64,000 nucleotides of DNA from Taiwanofungus camphoratus (taxonomy: Eukaryota; Basidiomycota; Agaricomycetes; Polyporales; Taiwanofungaceae), in NCBI GenBank assembly GCA_003999685.1, contig CP021225.1:1612001-1676000 (forward strand). The letters are read 5' to 3'. The notes beneath the pieces are model-generated. The model saw only the letters and a list, made by a program, of their open reading frames with translations. It did not search any database and was not told the origin of the DNA. The translations under genes were made by a program, and so were the position numbers. Each line of letters opens with the position of its first letter. The stretch's first letter is position 1. Below are positions 55,647 to 64,000 of this stretch, one piece after another.

Positions 55647-56985
55647 ATGATGGCTCCCGTGAGTGACCTCGTGCGGAATGGCATACCACCCTCCTTTGAA
55701 TGGCCCGTCAAGTTCTGTGTTGCTACAACCACTGTCGCATACGTGCTCTCCATAATGACTGGAAATGTCTCACAAGTTGATAGAGTCTGGACATTTCTGC
55801 CAACTATTTACACCGCGTACTTCGCACTGCTTCCGCTCTGGCCGCAGTTTGCACCCATGCCATTATGGCCGTATACACCGGAGGTTGTCCACCGGAGCGT
55901 TTCGGAGAGATATACTCCCAGGGCGTTGCTGATGCTTGCGCTGGTGGTTTGTCTGCCTTCTTTCTATGTCTTCGCGTTACTAATTGAATATTCCTTGCAA
56001 GACCATCTGGATGTGCCGGTATGCAATTCGATTACTTGCGTGTTCTTGTTGGCTGACGTAGGGCTGCCAGTCTGTCCTATAACACCTGGAGACGGGGATT
56101 ATTCAATCTGTGAGCAAACTCCACTTATCTGCAGCATTCATCTAACAATAAATAGTCACGATGAGGACTATCGCTGGCAGATAGTCCGCTCAAAGGTTCC
56201 TGCCTGGTTGTTCCAAGTGTTCAACCTGGTCTTCATTGGTACGAGCTCCCCTGTGTTAGCCTTGGGTTTCCGAATCACGTTCTTTGTATAGCCATTATTC
56301 AAAACATCATCCTCTTCCTGCTTGGTATTCCTACGCACATCGCTGCCTTCCAGCAGCCTATGCGACTGAGCAGCTCTGACTACATGCTTGGCACTCTCGC
56401 TGTGCTCGACATTGCCCTCGAGTTTGTCGCGGACAACCAGCAGTACTCGTTCCAGACGTATAAGCACACTGGTATCATCAACAAGAATGAGTGGCCGGGT
56501 GCGCGCATCAAGTGGACCCCGCGTGATGCGAAGAGGGGCTTCGTGACTCGGGGCCTATGGGCTTGGTCGAGACATCCCAACTTCCTTTGCGAGCAGACAT
56601 TCTGGGTACGTTCACGAACAGTGTCATCCTCGCTAGTGCCGACTGCTCGTCTTTTGATTTGCAGATCATCATCACTCTCTTTCCCCTCCTCGCCCCCGAA
56701 ACACCCAAGTTGCCCCCTCTTCCGCCTACATCATTGACGCCACTCTTGCCGCTCACCCCTGCACTTGTTCTGTGTGCGCTCTTCTTTTCTTCAACGGGCT
56801 TCACAGAGAGTATCTCGCTGTCCAAGTATCCGGAAGCTTATGGCGCCTACCGTCAGCGAGTGGCGATGTTCGTGCCTCTGTTGACGCCCTTCTGGGGTCT
56901 CCTTTTGAAAGTGAGAGGCAAAAAGGAGGTAACAGATGAGATGCTATTTGGGCAAGAGAGAAACGAGGGAGACAAGGATGAGTGA
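55647..56985 (+). CDS. DUF1295 multi-pass membrane protein (steroid 5-alpha-reductase-like)
   Basis: Starts MMAPVSDLVRNGIPPSFEWP. Membrane segments: FCVATTTVAYVLSIMTGNVS, FLPTIYTAYFALLPLWP, RALLMLALV, then after two short introns TIWMCRAASLSYNTWRRGLF, VFNLVFIAIIQNIILFLLGI, DYMLGTLAVLDIALEFVADN. The diagnostic DUF1295/ICMT-like block is RGLWAWSRHPNFLCEQTFW, followed by more helices and KYPEAYGAYRQRVAMFVPLL. The family resembles steroid reductases and isoprenyl methyltransferases; the activity of fungal members is not established. The two mini-exons around 56012-56108 are deduced from the conserved WMCRxSYNTWRRGLF stretch. Complete, with a Glu/Lys-rich tail. Confidence 0.87.
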
Positions 56986-57547
56986 GGGTGTGGCCTGGAT
57001 AAGACAATGTATATGTAGGAGTGCCGTGTAATGTTACTTGTTTTAGTCTTGAATTCCTACTGTAGTCTGATGACACTACCATTGTTGTCCTCCAAGTTGA
57101 AGCCAAAGCATTCAAGGATCAGTATGTTTCTGTTCCCGAGTAGTAAGTATAGCATTAGTACTGATAAATAGCGTTGAGAGTCGCGTGCTAAGTCGCGGTC
57201 ATGTGCCGCTAACTTCAGCCGGTGCACTACTACGTCGCGAATGAGGTATTCGGCCTGAAAGTACCCTTACTTATTTATTTTTACCTGAAGTAAAGGCGAC
57301 GACCCTTGAACATCACGCTTGATGTTGACCATCTCAAGCTGTGGGTTTGGATTTCATTCTTGCTACCTCAGATCCCGGCTCCAAGATTCAAATCCAAACC
57401 TACAGTCAGAATCCGAATTGGCTGACAGTGAGACAAGTATATAAAATACCAGGTTTGAATGTCAAACACGCAATACTACCTTATCTCCTGCACCCATCCT
57501 GCCCTACCGAGTTTATGCTCATTCTCCCTCACCAAGCTATATTCAAT
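56986..57547. other. Intergenic region with a TATA box
   Basis: No gene called. TATATAAA at 57438-57445 lies 103 bp before the next ATG (57548). Confidence 0.5.
57438..57445 (+). promoter_or_regulatory. TATA box of the small Ser/Pro/Arg-rich protein
   Basis: Strong consensus TATATAAA about 100 bp before the ATG at 57548; it supports that start over the longer frame that begins at 57341. Confidence 0.5.
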
Positions 57548-57952
57548 ATGGCCTTCCTCGTCCCTTCTGCTACTCTCCGCGTTCCTACCGAGGAGGAGCT
57601 TAGGCGTTCTTCTCCTAGAGTCCGCTTCTGTCCAAACACCACCCGCACTGCTCCAGCTGAACACCGTATGCTGAGGTCACCGCCCCCGAAACCCTCCCGC
57701 CGCGGCTCTTCCAGGCTGTTCAGGGTCCCCAGCCCCCCGCCGTTCGCCCTGGTACATCGCAGTAGCTCGGGCAAGCACTCCTCGCGCGTCATTCCCGAGA
57801 TCAAGGTCATCGAGTCCTCTGGAAGGCGCGTCGAATGCGACTGGGTCCCGATCCCCGGATTCAAGCCGTACGACTACACCCTTCTGGACTTGGACGTTGC
57901 TCAGCAGCGCGAGGACATCTGCTATCGTGCGTTCCCTCGCAGTGTCTGTTAG
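57548..57952 (+). CDS. Small basic Ser/Pro/Arg-rich protein, unknown
   Basis: A 134-codon frame, MAFLVPSATLRVPTEEELRR..., with basic, Pro/Ser-rich disorder (HRMLRSPPPKPSRRGSSRLF, VPSPPPFALVHRSSSGKHSS) and a more ordered C-terminus (IPEIKVIESSGRRVECDWVP, PGFKPYDYTLLDLDVAQQRE). Codon third positions are GC-rich, as in the expressed genes nearby. No family recognised and no signal peptide or TM. A strong TATA box supports it as a real gene. Confidence 0.6.
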   Translation: MAFLVPSATLRVPTEEELRRSSPRVRFCPNTTRTAPAEHRMLRSPPPKPSRRGSSRLFRVPSPPPFALVHRSSSGKHSSRVIPEIKVIESSGRRVECDWVPIPGFKPYDYTLLDLDVAQQREDICYRAFPRSVC

Positions 57953-58164
57953 CATGCCCGGCAACGGGCGTGCCAAAAAGTGGATGTAGGGGTGACCCTT
58001 GCGTCGAGACGTCCATCCAAGTATCCTAGGCCTTGGGTGGGCGCCCCGACTGTCTCGGGAATGATCCTTATTGCTGAAGCTATTCGTGATGTGACGTCTT
58101 CCTGTTTCTTGTCGCATTCATCATCTTTTTTCTGGTTTATTTTCTGTTTTACTTTCTTTTCTCA

Positions 58165-58264
58165 AAAACAAAAGAACTAAAAAAATAGAAAACAAAAAAA
58201 CGAAAAAAAAATAGAAAACAGAAAAACAAAAACAAAATAGAAAGCAGAAAAGCAAAAAAAAATA
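58165..58264. repeat. A-rich low-complexity tract
   Basis: About 100 bp built from A-runs broken by G or C (ATAGAAAACA, GAAAAACAAAAAC, AGCAAAAAAAAATAAC); recurrent ATAGAAA(A/G)CA units suggest slippage of a short repeat. Confidence 0.8.
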
Positions 58265-58285
58265 ACTTTCACCTCCGTCATTTTC

Positions 58286-58395
58286 TCCCAGTTCTGCCTC
58301 TCGGACAGTCTTTCATATATCCCATCCATCCTATCCCAGTTTCCCCCCTCGGACAATCTTCCACATACCCCATCCTCATCGTCGCCTATCCCACT
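58286..58395. repeat. Imperfect tandem duplication, about 48-55 bp unit
   Basis: TCCCAGTTCTGCCTCTCGGA (from 58286) is followed by TCCCAGTTTCCCCCCTCGGA (from 58334); both continue CA-TCTT-CA-AT-CCCATCC and CCTA, and a third start TCCCACTTTC follows. The whole is CT-rich. Confidence 0.7.
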
Positions 58396-58985
58396 TTCTA
58401 TTCACATGCTGCACTGATATATCATTTTCTGCCAGAATTTACAGGTCTTCAAATGACTCGGGGAGGACGGCCGCGTTGCGCAGTTTCAAGATCGCAAGAT
58501 TGGACACCCAGGAGGTCCATAACAGTATGAGGTAAAGTCGACGGCGCCGTCGTAGCATTGCGAGAGGGAGTCATGACCCAATGATCTCGATGTTGCGACT
58601 GGTTCCCGAGACTTTTTTCACTTTGATTTTTATTATATTACACTAGCCTACTAATCTTTTGTGATTTGAGACAGATTCTTTATCGACTATCATAGCCCGA
58701 ACGCGACCTGGATTTTCGGGTGAGTTCCACCTTCGCGGCTGTGCTGACTTCTGCTAGCAGCGTTCAAAAAGAGGCTAACTTCATCCCAAGACATGTTCTA
58801 AAGTGGCGAGCGACTGCCTGACGTTCAAATGCGATCCATGTTTTACGATCTGGAGAGGTGAAGTCGATAACTTCAGCTACTTTCTTCTTCTGTGGATCAC
58901 GACGGATGCTAAATGTCAATCTCTTATCCCTTTCCAATCAGACTTTCGATCAAATCGTTTCGCACGAGGAGGGAGGGGGTTTAGA

Positions 58986-59061
58986 GACACCAGTGGTGAG
59001 GCGGCATGCGCAGTGGGAGAACGGCCGCTCTCGCTGCGCATTTCTTCTCATTATTGGTGTC
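58986..59061. repeat. Palindromic element 1 with CGGCCG core
   Basis: Arms of about 37 bp: outer GACACCA...TGGTGTC, middle ATGCGCAG...CTGCGCAT, core GGGAGAACGGCCGCTCTCG (CGGCCG at 59022-59027). A two-base asymmetry lies beside the core. Confidence 0.8.
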
Positions 59062-60123
59062 GTAGGGGGGGCGGAGGGGTATACATCTGGTCACGCCATT
59101 GACGATAAGCACTGTGCCTTCTCTATCAGCTGGGTTTGACTAACCACATAGAATCCCGGGGAAGCGGGGAAGAGTGGAGGGGGTTGGGTGGGCAAAAGAT
59201 AAGTGATCTCTTTCTTAATCTCACAGCGCTGTGACTGACCGCATTATATTGCTAGGAATTATTTCCCGTGACTCAAGACCTTCGAATCGACCAACATCAG
59301 TAAGATCGAATTTACGGGGACCGCTACATTGCCGCACATCGACGCCGACTTTCTGTGATTCGTCTTCTCAGTTCAATATTCCTCGCTTATTCACCACGTC
59401 TTGCAATAGTGATTTCTTATCTATTTATTCTTATTTATTAGAACCGATTGCGCTCTTCTATAAGACTACGGTGAGTTCACCTGACTATCGCGATTTCTCT
59501 CAGCCTTCTAACTTTGCGTTCGTTTGCATTTTATCAGAACACTTCCTCCGATTACCTATATATTCGGACTTCGCCTCGAAGCAAAACATCCAGGACTACC
59601 GTATCAGAAACATGACCATTTAGCTTCCTTCGCTTGGGCTCTGTTGAGGTGATTGGGTTAGCGATTGTGGGATACTTGGGCGGTGTCGATAGAATCGACT
59701 TCCCAAGCTCGGATAAGGGTCAACTGTCGTCTCAAAATTGCGCCATGTGCGCACCAGAAGAAGTCAAATATGCCGCAACAATAATTGGTCTTTCGAAAAG
59801 CCATTTCCACTGGCTTATCCTTGTTAGTCGCTGACTCTGTTCAATAAGCAGAAGCGAGAATGCCGGAACATGCTTTCTACTCAAGATCAAAATGCAAACA
59901 CGTATCTGGGTTATTAACCGACGATGAAGTCTCAAAAAAGATCGGTGCTGACTGAACGAGTCTGCGACAAGGAGCACTTGCTCGTACTCGTGAGTCGAAA
60001 AATACAGTTATGAGTTCTGAGCAGAAGCTAGCAGTCTACTTACGCTAACGTGCAACGCACAGTCAAAATAGCACAGAAGTTTCCGCCAAGGTGTAGCCGC
60101 ACATATTAGTAGAGGTGGAGGAG

Positions 60124-60201
60124 GTCACCAGGGGCGAGGATGGGTGGATGACCGGGAGAACGGCCGCTCTCGATCAGTCACTCCTCTTCTTCACTGGTGA
60201 C
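60124..60201. repeat. Palindromic element 2 with the same core
   Basis: Outer GTCACCAG...CTGGTGAC, core GGGAGAACGGCCGCTCTCG identical to element 1 over 19 bp (CGGCCG at 60161-60166), same two-base asymmetry. The arm sequences otherwise differ from element 1 while still pairing with each other. Confidence 0.8.
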
Positions 60202-60907
60202 TGGGGGGGAGGGCTGTAATAGATGCAAGTGCGCTTGGGTGAGCAATCCTGCCATATCGCGAATAACTGAAACACAGATTGAATGCGTTGGCCCTAGAAC
60301 CGCTGCTCAAACTTCTCTGCTGGAATCCTCCGGACGTCTCTTTCTTCTAATATTCGAGATGAGAAATTGGACATGGACTTCTGGTTTTTGCTTGGACTTG
60401 GACCTCGATCTAGACGGCGACTCTTGATTGTTGTGCTCTTGGGACGCTATTGGACTATTGCGAACTTGTCTCTTGTTTTGACTTTTACCTGTTGTACCAG
60501 CGCTTCGGACTGGCTTTGGATCTCATTGTCTTGCGTTTGGGGCTGTGTAATCCTTTTGCTCGAATTGTATCCTGCCTTGCTTCTTGCGTCTACCTGCACT
60601 ATGCGTCATCAGCATCGCAGGAGACTCTGTCTTGCTGAAGCGAGACACGTGCGACAAACACTCACATGCGAAGGAACGTTTGGAGGCAGGGGGGTGAAGC
60701 CAGCAGATACATCATCCATGCCACGGAAGAGTAGAATCGTATACACGTAGAGTCATCTCATTTTCCTCCATCGGGAGACGACTCATGTATGTGCAACCAT
60801 GATGCGTACAGTTTCATCTTGTCGAACCAGTGTCACTAGGCTGTAGATGTATATTGGACTTGTCGAAACTACAGTCGCAGAGTGAGCTGGAGTGCAACTG
60901 AAGAACG

Positions 60908-60972
60908 AAATATATAATTCTGGCTATTTTCCCTGCCTTCTGATCTTTCCACGGGTATACTAAGAATGACTC
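60908..60972 (+). promoter_or_regulatory. TATA box and TGACTC upstream of ILV5
   Basis: AATATATAATT at about 60908-60918 and TGACTC at 60967-60972 (76 bp before the ATG). TGACTC is the core of the Gcn4/CpcA site, expected for a branched-chain amino acid gene. Confidence 0.45.
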
Positions 60973-61042
60973 GAGCGGCTAAGTCAGCGTCTGGTGACTA
61001 CAGAAAAGTCACATCGACTCGACCAACTTTCTCCCAACCACC

Positions 61043-62613
61043 ATGTCCTCCTTCGCCGTCCGTTCTGCTCAGGCTCTCCGCGCCGCTTCCCGCCGTACTC
61101 CCCGCGCGGCTGCAAAAATTTCAGCAAAGCCTGCGCACGCGGCGTCGTATTCCATCCTTGCACGGAACGCGGCTTCGACGTCGTCGCGAAAAGCTACGGC
61201 CGTGGTGAGTCACTCTGTTATTACAATGCGTGGAGAGCGAGGCGCCTCGTCGAAAGAAAGACGTGGTCTCCACACTTGCCTATGTCAAGTTCCTGACGCG
61301 TTATCCACAGCCCGCTCGTGGCATGAAGACCCTCGACTTTGCGGGCACGAAGGAGGTCGTGTACGAGCGGAGCGACTGGCCTCTGGTCAAGCTTCAGGAC
61401 TACTTCAGAAATGACACCTTGGCTCTCATTGGCTACGGCTCTCAAGGCCACGGTCAGGGCCTCAATGCCCGTGACAATGGTCTGAATGTCATTGTCGGTG
61501 TTCGGGAGGGGGGCGAGAGCTGGAAGCAGGCCATGGAGGACGGTTGGGTACGTCGATATTTTATGGCTTACCCCCTGATTCAATTCTTAGCAGGGCATCC
61601 ACTATGCAGGTCCCTGGTCAGACCCTCTTCCCTATCGAAGACGCCATCAAGCGCGGTACCATCATCATGAATCTGCTCTCCGACGCCGCGCAGTCGCAGA
61701 CCTGGCCCACCGTCGCGCCCCTCATCACCAAGGGCAAGACGCTCTACTTCTCGCACGGCTTCTCCATCGTGTACAAGGACGACACTCACGTCGTGCCGCC
61801 GTCCGACGTTGACGTCATCCTCGTCGCGCCCAAGGGCTCTGGCCGCACCGTCCGCACCCTCTTCAAGGAGGGCCGCGGCATCAACTCCAGTGTTGCTGTG
61901 TGGCAGGACGTCACCGGCAAGGCGAAGGAGAAGGCAGTCGCGCTTGGCGTCGCGATTGGCTCTGGCTACATGTACGAGACGACCTTTGAGAAGGAGGTCT
62001 ACTCCGACCTGTACGGCGAGCGTGGTGTTGTGCGTATCGATCATCCTCTGGTACAAGTTGTTGTTTTGACATGGCCTTTGCTAGTTGATGGGCGCTATCC
62101 AGGGCCTGTTCCTCGCGCAGTACAAGGTTCTCCGTGCCAACGGCCACTCGCCGTCTGAAGCCTTCAATGAGACTGTCGAAGAGGCGACCCAGTCTCTGTA
62201 CCCCCTCATTGGCCAGCACGGGTACGTCTCGGCAATGCCTACAGCTTAGCAATCATTGGCTCATTCTACAAGTGCAGCATGGACTACATGTACAATGCCT
62301 GCTCTACCACCGCCCGTCGCGGTGCTCTCGACTGGGCTAAGACTTTTGAGGAGACCAACCTCCCGCTCTTTGAGAAGCTCTACGAGAGCGTACGGAATGG
62401 CACGGAGACGCGCCGCAGCCTTGAGTTCAACAGCCGCTCGACCTACCGCCAGGACTTGGCGAAGGAGCTCAAGGAGATCGACGACCAGGAGATCTGGAGA
62501 GCTGGTGCGTGTCTAGTGTCTGATTGCGATGCACGAATGTGTGCGCTCATGTCTCTTTACCACGTCATCTAGGCAAGGTCGTCCGCTCGCTTCGCCCGGA
62601 TAATCTGTCATAA
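61043..62613 (+). CDS. ILV5: Ketol-acid reductoisomerase, mitochondrial
   Basis: Second common step of valine/isoleucine synthesis: NADPH- and Mg-dependent isomeroreduction of acetolactate and acetohydroxybutyrate. The leader [20 protein letters not shown] is a classic presequence. Mature domains: [25 protein letters not shown]-binding [43 protein letters not shown]-like [117 protein letters not shown], ending [12 protein letters not shown]. Introns at about 61204-61311, 61546-61609, 62030-62092, 62222-62278 and 62503-62572 restore frame. GC-rich third positions point to high expression. Confidence 0.97.
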
Positions 62614-63857
62614 AATGCGTCTTCAGGTCACGACCGAAACTACCGCCATGAAAAGCATCACGATGCATTGCTGGATCTTAGCCATTTATTCGTTGTTTAG
62701 TGCAGTTTGCTACGATTCCCGAGTCGCGCAGGAAAGTAATATACAGAGGTCATAATGGACAACTTTCTGGCATGCAGCATGGACTCACCACGACCATTCC
62801 GTGATGGTGAGCGATGCACATCAACGTCAATACTACCAGGTGTACATTCTCATCGCGAGGATGAGGACATGTATGTGATTATTCAAGAAACAACTCAGGC
62901 CATCCTACTCTTGTCAATCCCGCCCCTCACCGGTACTAGCAACAAAAAAGACCGGATGAGCAAGAGCGGCCGTCTCCGCCCATCTGAGCTTTCCTGGTGC
63001 TAGTACTATGCCCTGTTTGCTACAAAACATCGAGGCCTCCTATCAAGGAAGGTCCGCTACAGTATACTTTATGATGTGGAACCAGGTGTTGTTATGTGAT
63101 ATATCCTACAGCATCGTCCTCCTGATTGGGCTGGGCCAGAAGACAACTTGTCACATTTGCGGGGGTATTCCCGAGCGGTTGGCATGAGTTCTATATCCTC
63201 CGCTTCAATCATTGTGTCTGCCCGTTTGGAATACAAGGTGATATTGATAAGGTGGACCAGGGTTGACTTGACGCCGCGTCCGGCGGAGCTTCATTCTTGT
63301 ATCCTGTAGCGTGCCGTTGGTGCTGCTGGTGCTGTCCGCTAGATGGCGACAAATGATCAGACGATCGCCGTCTACGGTTCTACGGAAGCATTGATACTTT
63401 GTCGGCTCACTCGATCGCGCACACCCGCCCTGATTACTAGGAATCAGATGTCGTCCCCTGCATTGAACGAGAAGGACTGACCTGGACCACTTCTTTTCCA
63501 ATCTCCCCGCCCCTCTGCTACCGTTGCGGAGAAAGCGTACACATCGGAAGCAGCCGTTCTTCCGCTGTGCACGTTTCCTTCGCATCGGTAGCCACCTGCT
63601 CTCCTCCGCCTTCCATCGTCCTGCGCAGCGTCTACGATCTAAACACCGAGTACCGTTAGAGTGTGATTGATAGGCAGGTGCACTCAGATCATAGGCACCT
63701 AATTACCAGAATGAGTGTGTTCAGTATTAATGTTGCGGCGACCCTCGTTCCGTCTACTTTCAGGCATCAGCGACCAGGTTGAGGCAGAGACAAAAGGTAG
63801 AGGAAAAATCAGTCATGCCTATAGAGAATCGAAGAAGTAGCATCAACCCATTCTCAC
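62614..63857. other. Intergenic region
   Basis: No gene called. The minus frame 63205-63585 (126 codons, Arg-rich) has no recognisable motifs. Palindromic element 3 lies here. Confidence 0.5.
62933..63006. repeat. Palindromic element 3 with related core
   Basis: Outer GTACTAGCA...TGCTAGTAC, about 34-bp arms aligned without gaps, CGGCCG core at 62967-62972 inside AAGAGCGGCCGTCTCC. Nearly all arm mismatches are transitions. Confidence 0.8.
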
Positions 63858-63948
63858 TCCCTGACGGGGAGTCGAACCCCGCTTTCGCGCGCACACAAAG
63901 ACATACGGAAATGACAGGCGCGTGTACTAACCGATATACTACCAGGGA
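63858..63948 (-). tRNA. tRNA-Asp (GUC) with a 20-nt intron
   Basis: The minus strand folds into a cloverleaf: acceptor TCCCTGG with TCAGGGA (G-U at the last pair), D-stem GTAT/GTAC with loop ATCGGTTA, anticodon stem CGCGC/GCGCG with loop C-T-G-T-C-A-C, so anticodon GTC (Asp), T-arm CGGGG-TTCGACT-CCCCG. An intron of 20 nt (TTTCCGTATGTCTTTGTGTG) sits one base 3' of the anticodon, the canonical position. Box B GGTTCGACTCC is intact. No CCA is encoded, as expected for a eukaryote. Confidence 0.93.
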
Positions 63949-64000
63949 TTGATAGCAGGCCGACTTTGTCTTTCCATGATCAGTCAGTTGCAGATATCTG

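Larger units (their letters stand above)
57953..61042. other. Long gene-poor region with repeats
   Basis: Three kb between the small protein gene and ILV5. Several plus-strand frames of 60-130 codons have no recognisable products. It holds an A-rich tract, a short tandem duplication and two palindromes, listed separately, and the ILV5 promoter at its right end. Confidence 0.55.

Noticed and set aside
61580-62056. 158-codon minus-strand open frame opposite ILV5
   Set aside because: Antisense shadow of a strongly codon-biased gene; no motifs.
63205-63585. 126-codon Arg-rich minus frame near the right end
   Set aside because: Basic composition throughout with no domain; probably chance in CG-rich intergenic DNA.
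1-64000. CRISPR arrays, bacterial operons or a biosynthetic gene cluster
   Set aside because: No regularly spaced direct repeats, no ribosome-binding-site operons, and no backbone synthase (PKS, NRPS, terpene cyclase) were seen; metabolic genes present belong to separate primary pathways.
1-64000. LTR or non-LTR retroelements
   Set aside because: No reverse transcriptase, integrase or paired long direct repeats were recognised in any frame.

Overview
The window is nuclear DNA of a filamentous basidiomycete, most likely a wood- or litter-decaying agaricomycete. The signs are genes cut by many introns of about 50-60 bp, CT-rich acceptors, a gene every 2-2.5 kb on both strands, an AA14-type lytic polysaccharide monooxygenase, and an EF-hand/ZZ zinc-finger protein of a type typical of Agaricomycetes. 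No prokaryotic features, CRISPR array or retroelement were seen. Gene models were spliced by eye from reading frames, GT-AG sites and family conservation, so exon borders are approximate unless given.

Layout. 0-9.6 kb: 3' part of an AA14 LPMO gene, a divergent beta-tubulin, a DUF1479 (2-oxoglutarate oxygenase-like) gene, cyanase, and the complex II assembly factor SDHAF3. 9.6-11.2 kb: gene-poor DNA holding a candidate 0.68 kb element with inverted repeats. 11.2-21.5 kb: a large EF-hand/ZZ protein, an unknown Ser-rich protein, a DUF4604 protein with a GC-AG intron, and an unknown protein with PSPSLLPTPF repeats. 21.8-31 kb: a ThuA-domain protein divergent from an MFS transporter, a small secreted cysteine-containing protein, and a Rieske/AIF-type oxidoreductase with an unusually long intron. 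31.2-40 kb: DNA polymerase eta, a 7TM receptor-like protein, and Ras. 40.7-49.8 kb: the complex I assembly factor CIA30, a 216-bp MITE with target duplication, a signal-anchored mucin-like membrane protein, homoaconitase (lysine pathway) and trimethyllysine dioxygenase (carnitine pathway). 50.7-58 kb: a coiled-coil protein preceded by an abutting small ORF, an HD-type cyanamide hydratase, SDE2, a DUF1295 membrane protein and a small basic protein. 58-64 kb: mostly noncoding, with an A-rich tract, a short tandem duplication and three roughly 75-bp palindromes around a CGGCCG core, then ketol-acid reductoisomerase (ILV5) and an intron-bearing tRNA-Asp.

Most genes are unrelated housekeeping functions. 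Loose themes are mitochondrial metabolism (SDHAF3, CIA30, homoaconitase, KARI, probably TMLD) and small-nitrogen detoxification (cyanase plus cyanamide hydratase). I did not find a biosynthetic cluster or a clear new multi-gene system. The freshest signals are the palindrome family, the two inverted-repeat elements, the unusual beta-tubulin and the TGA|ATG abutting ORF pair.
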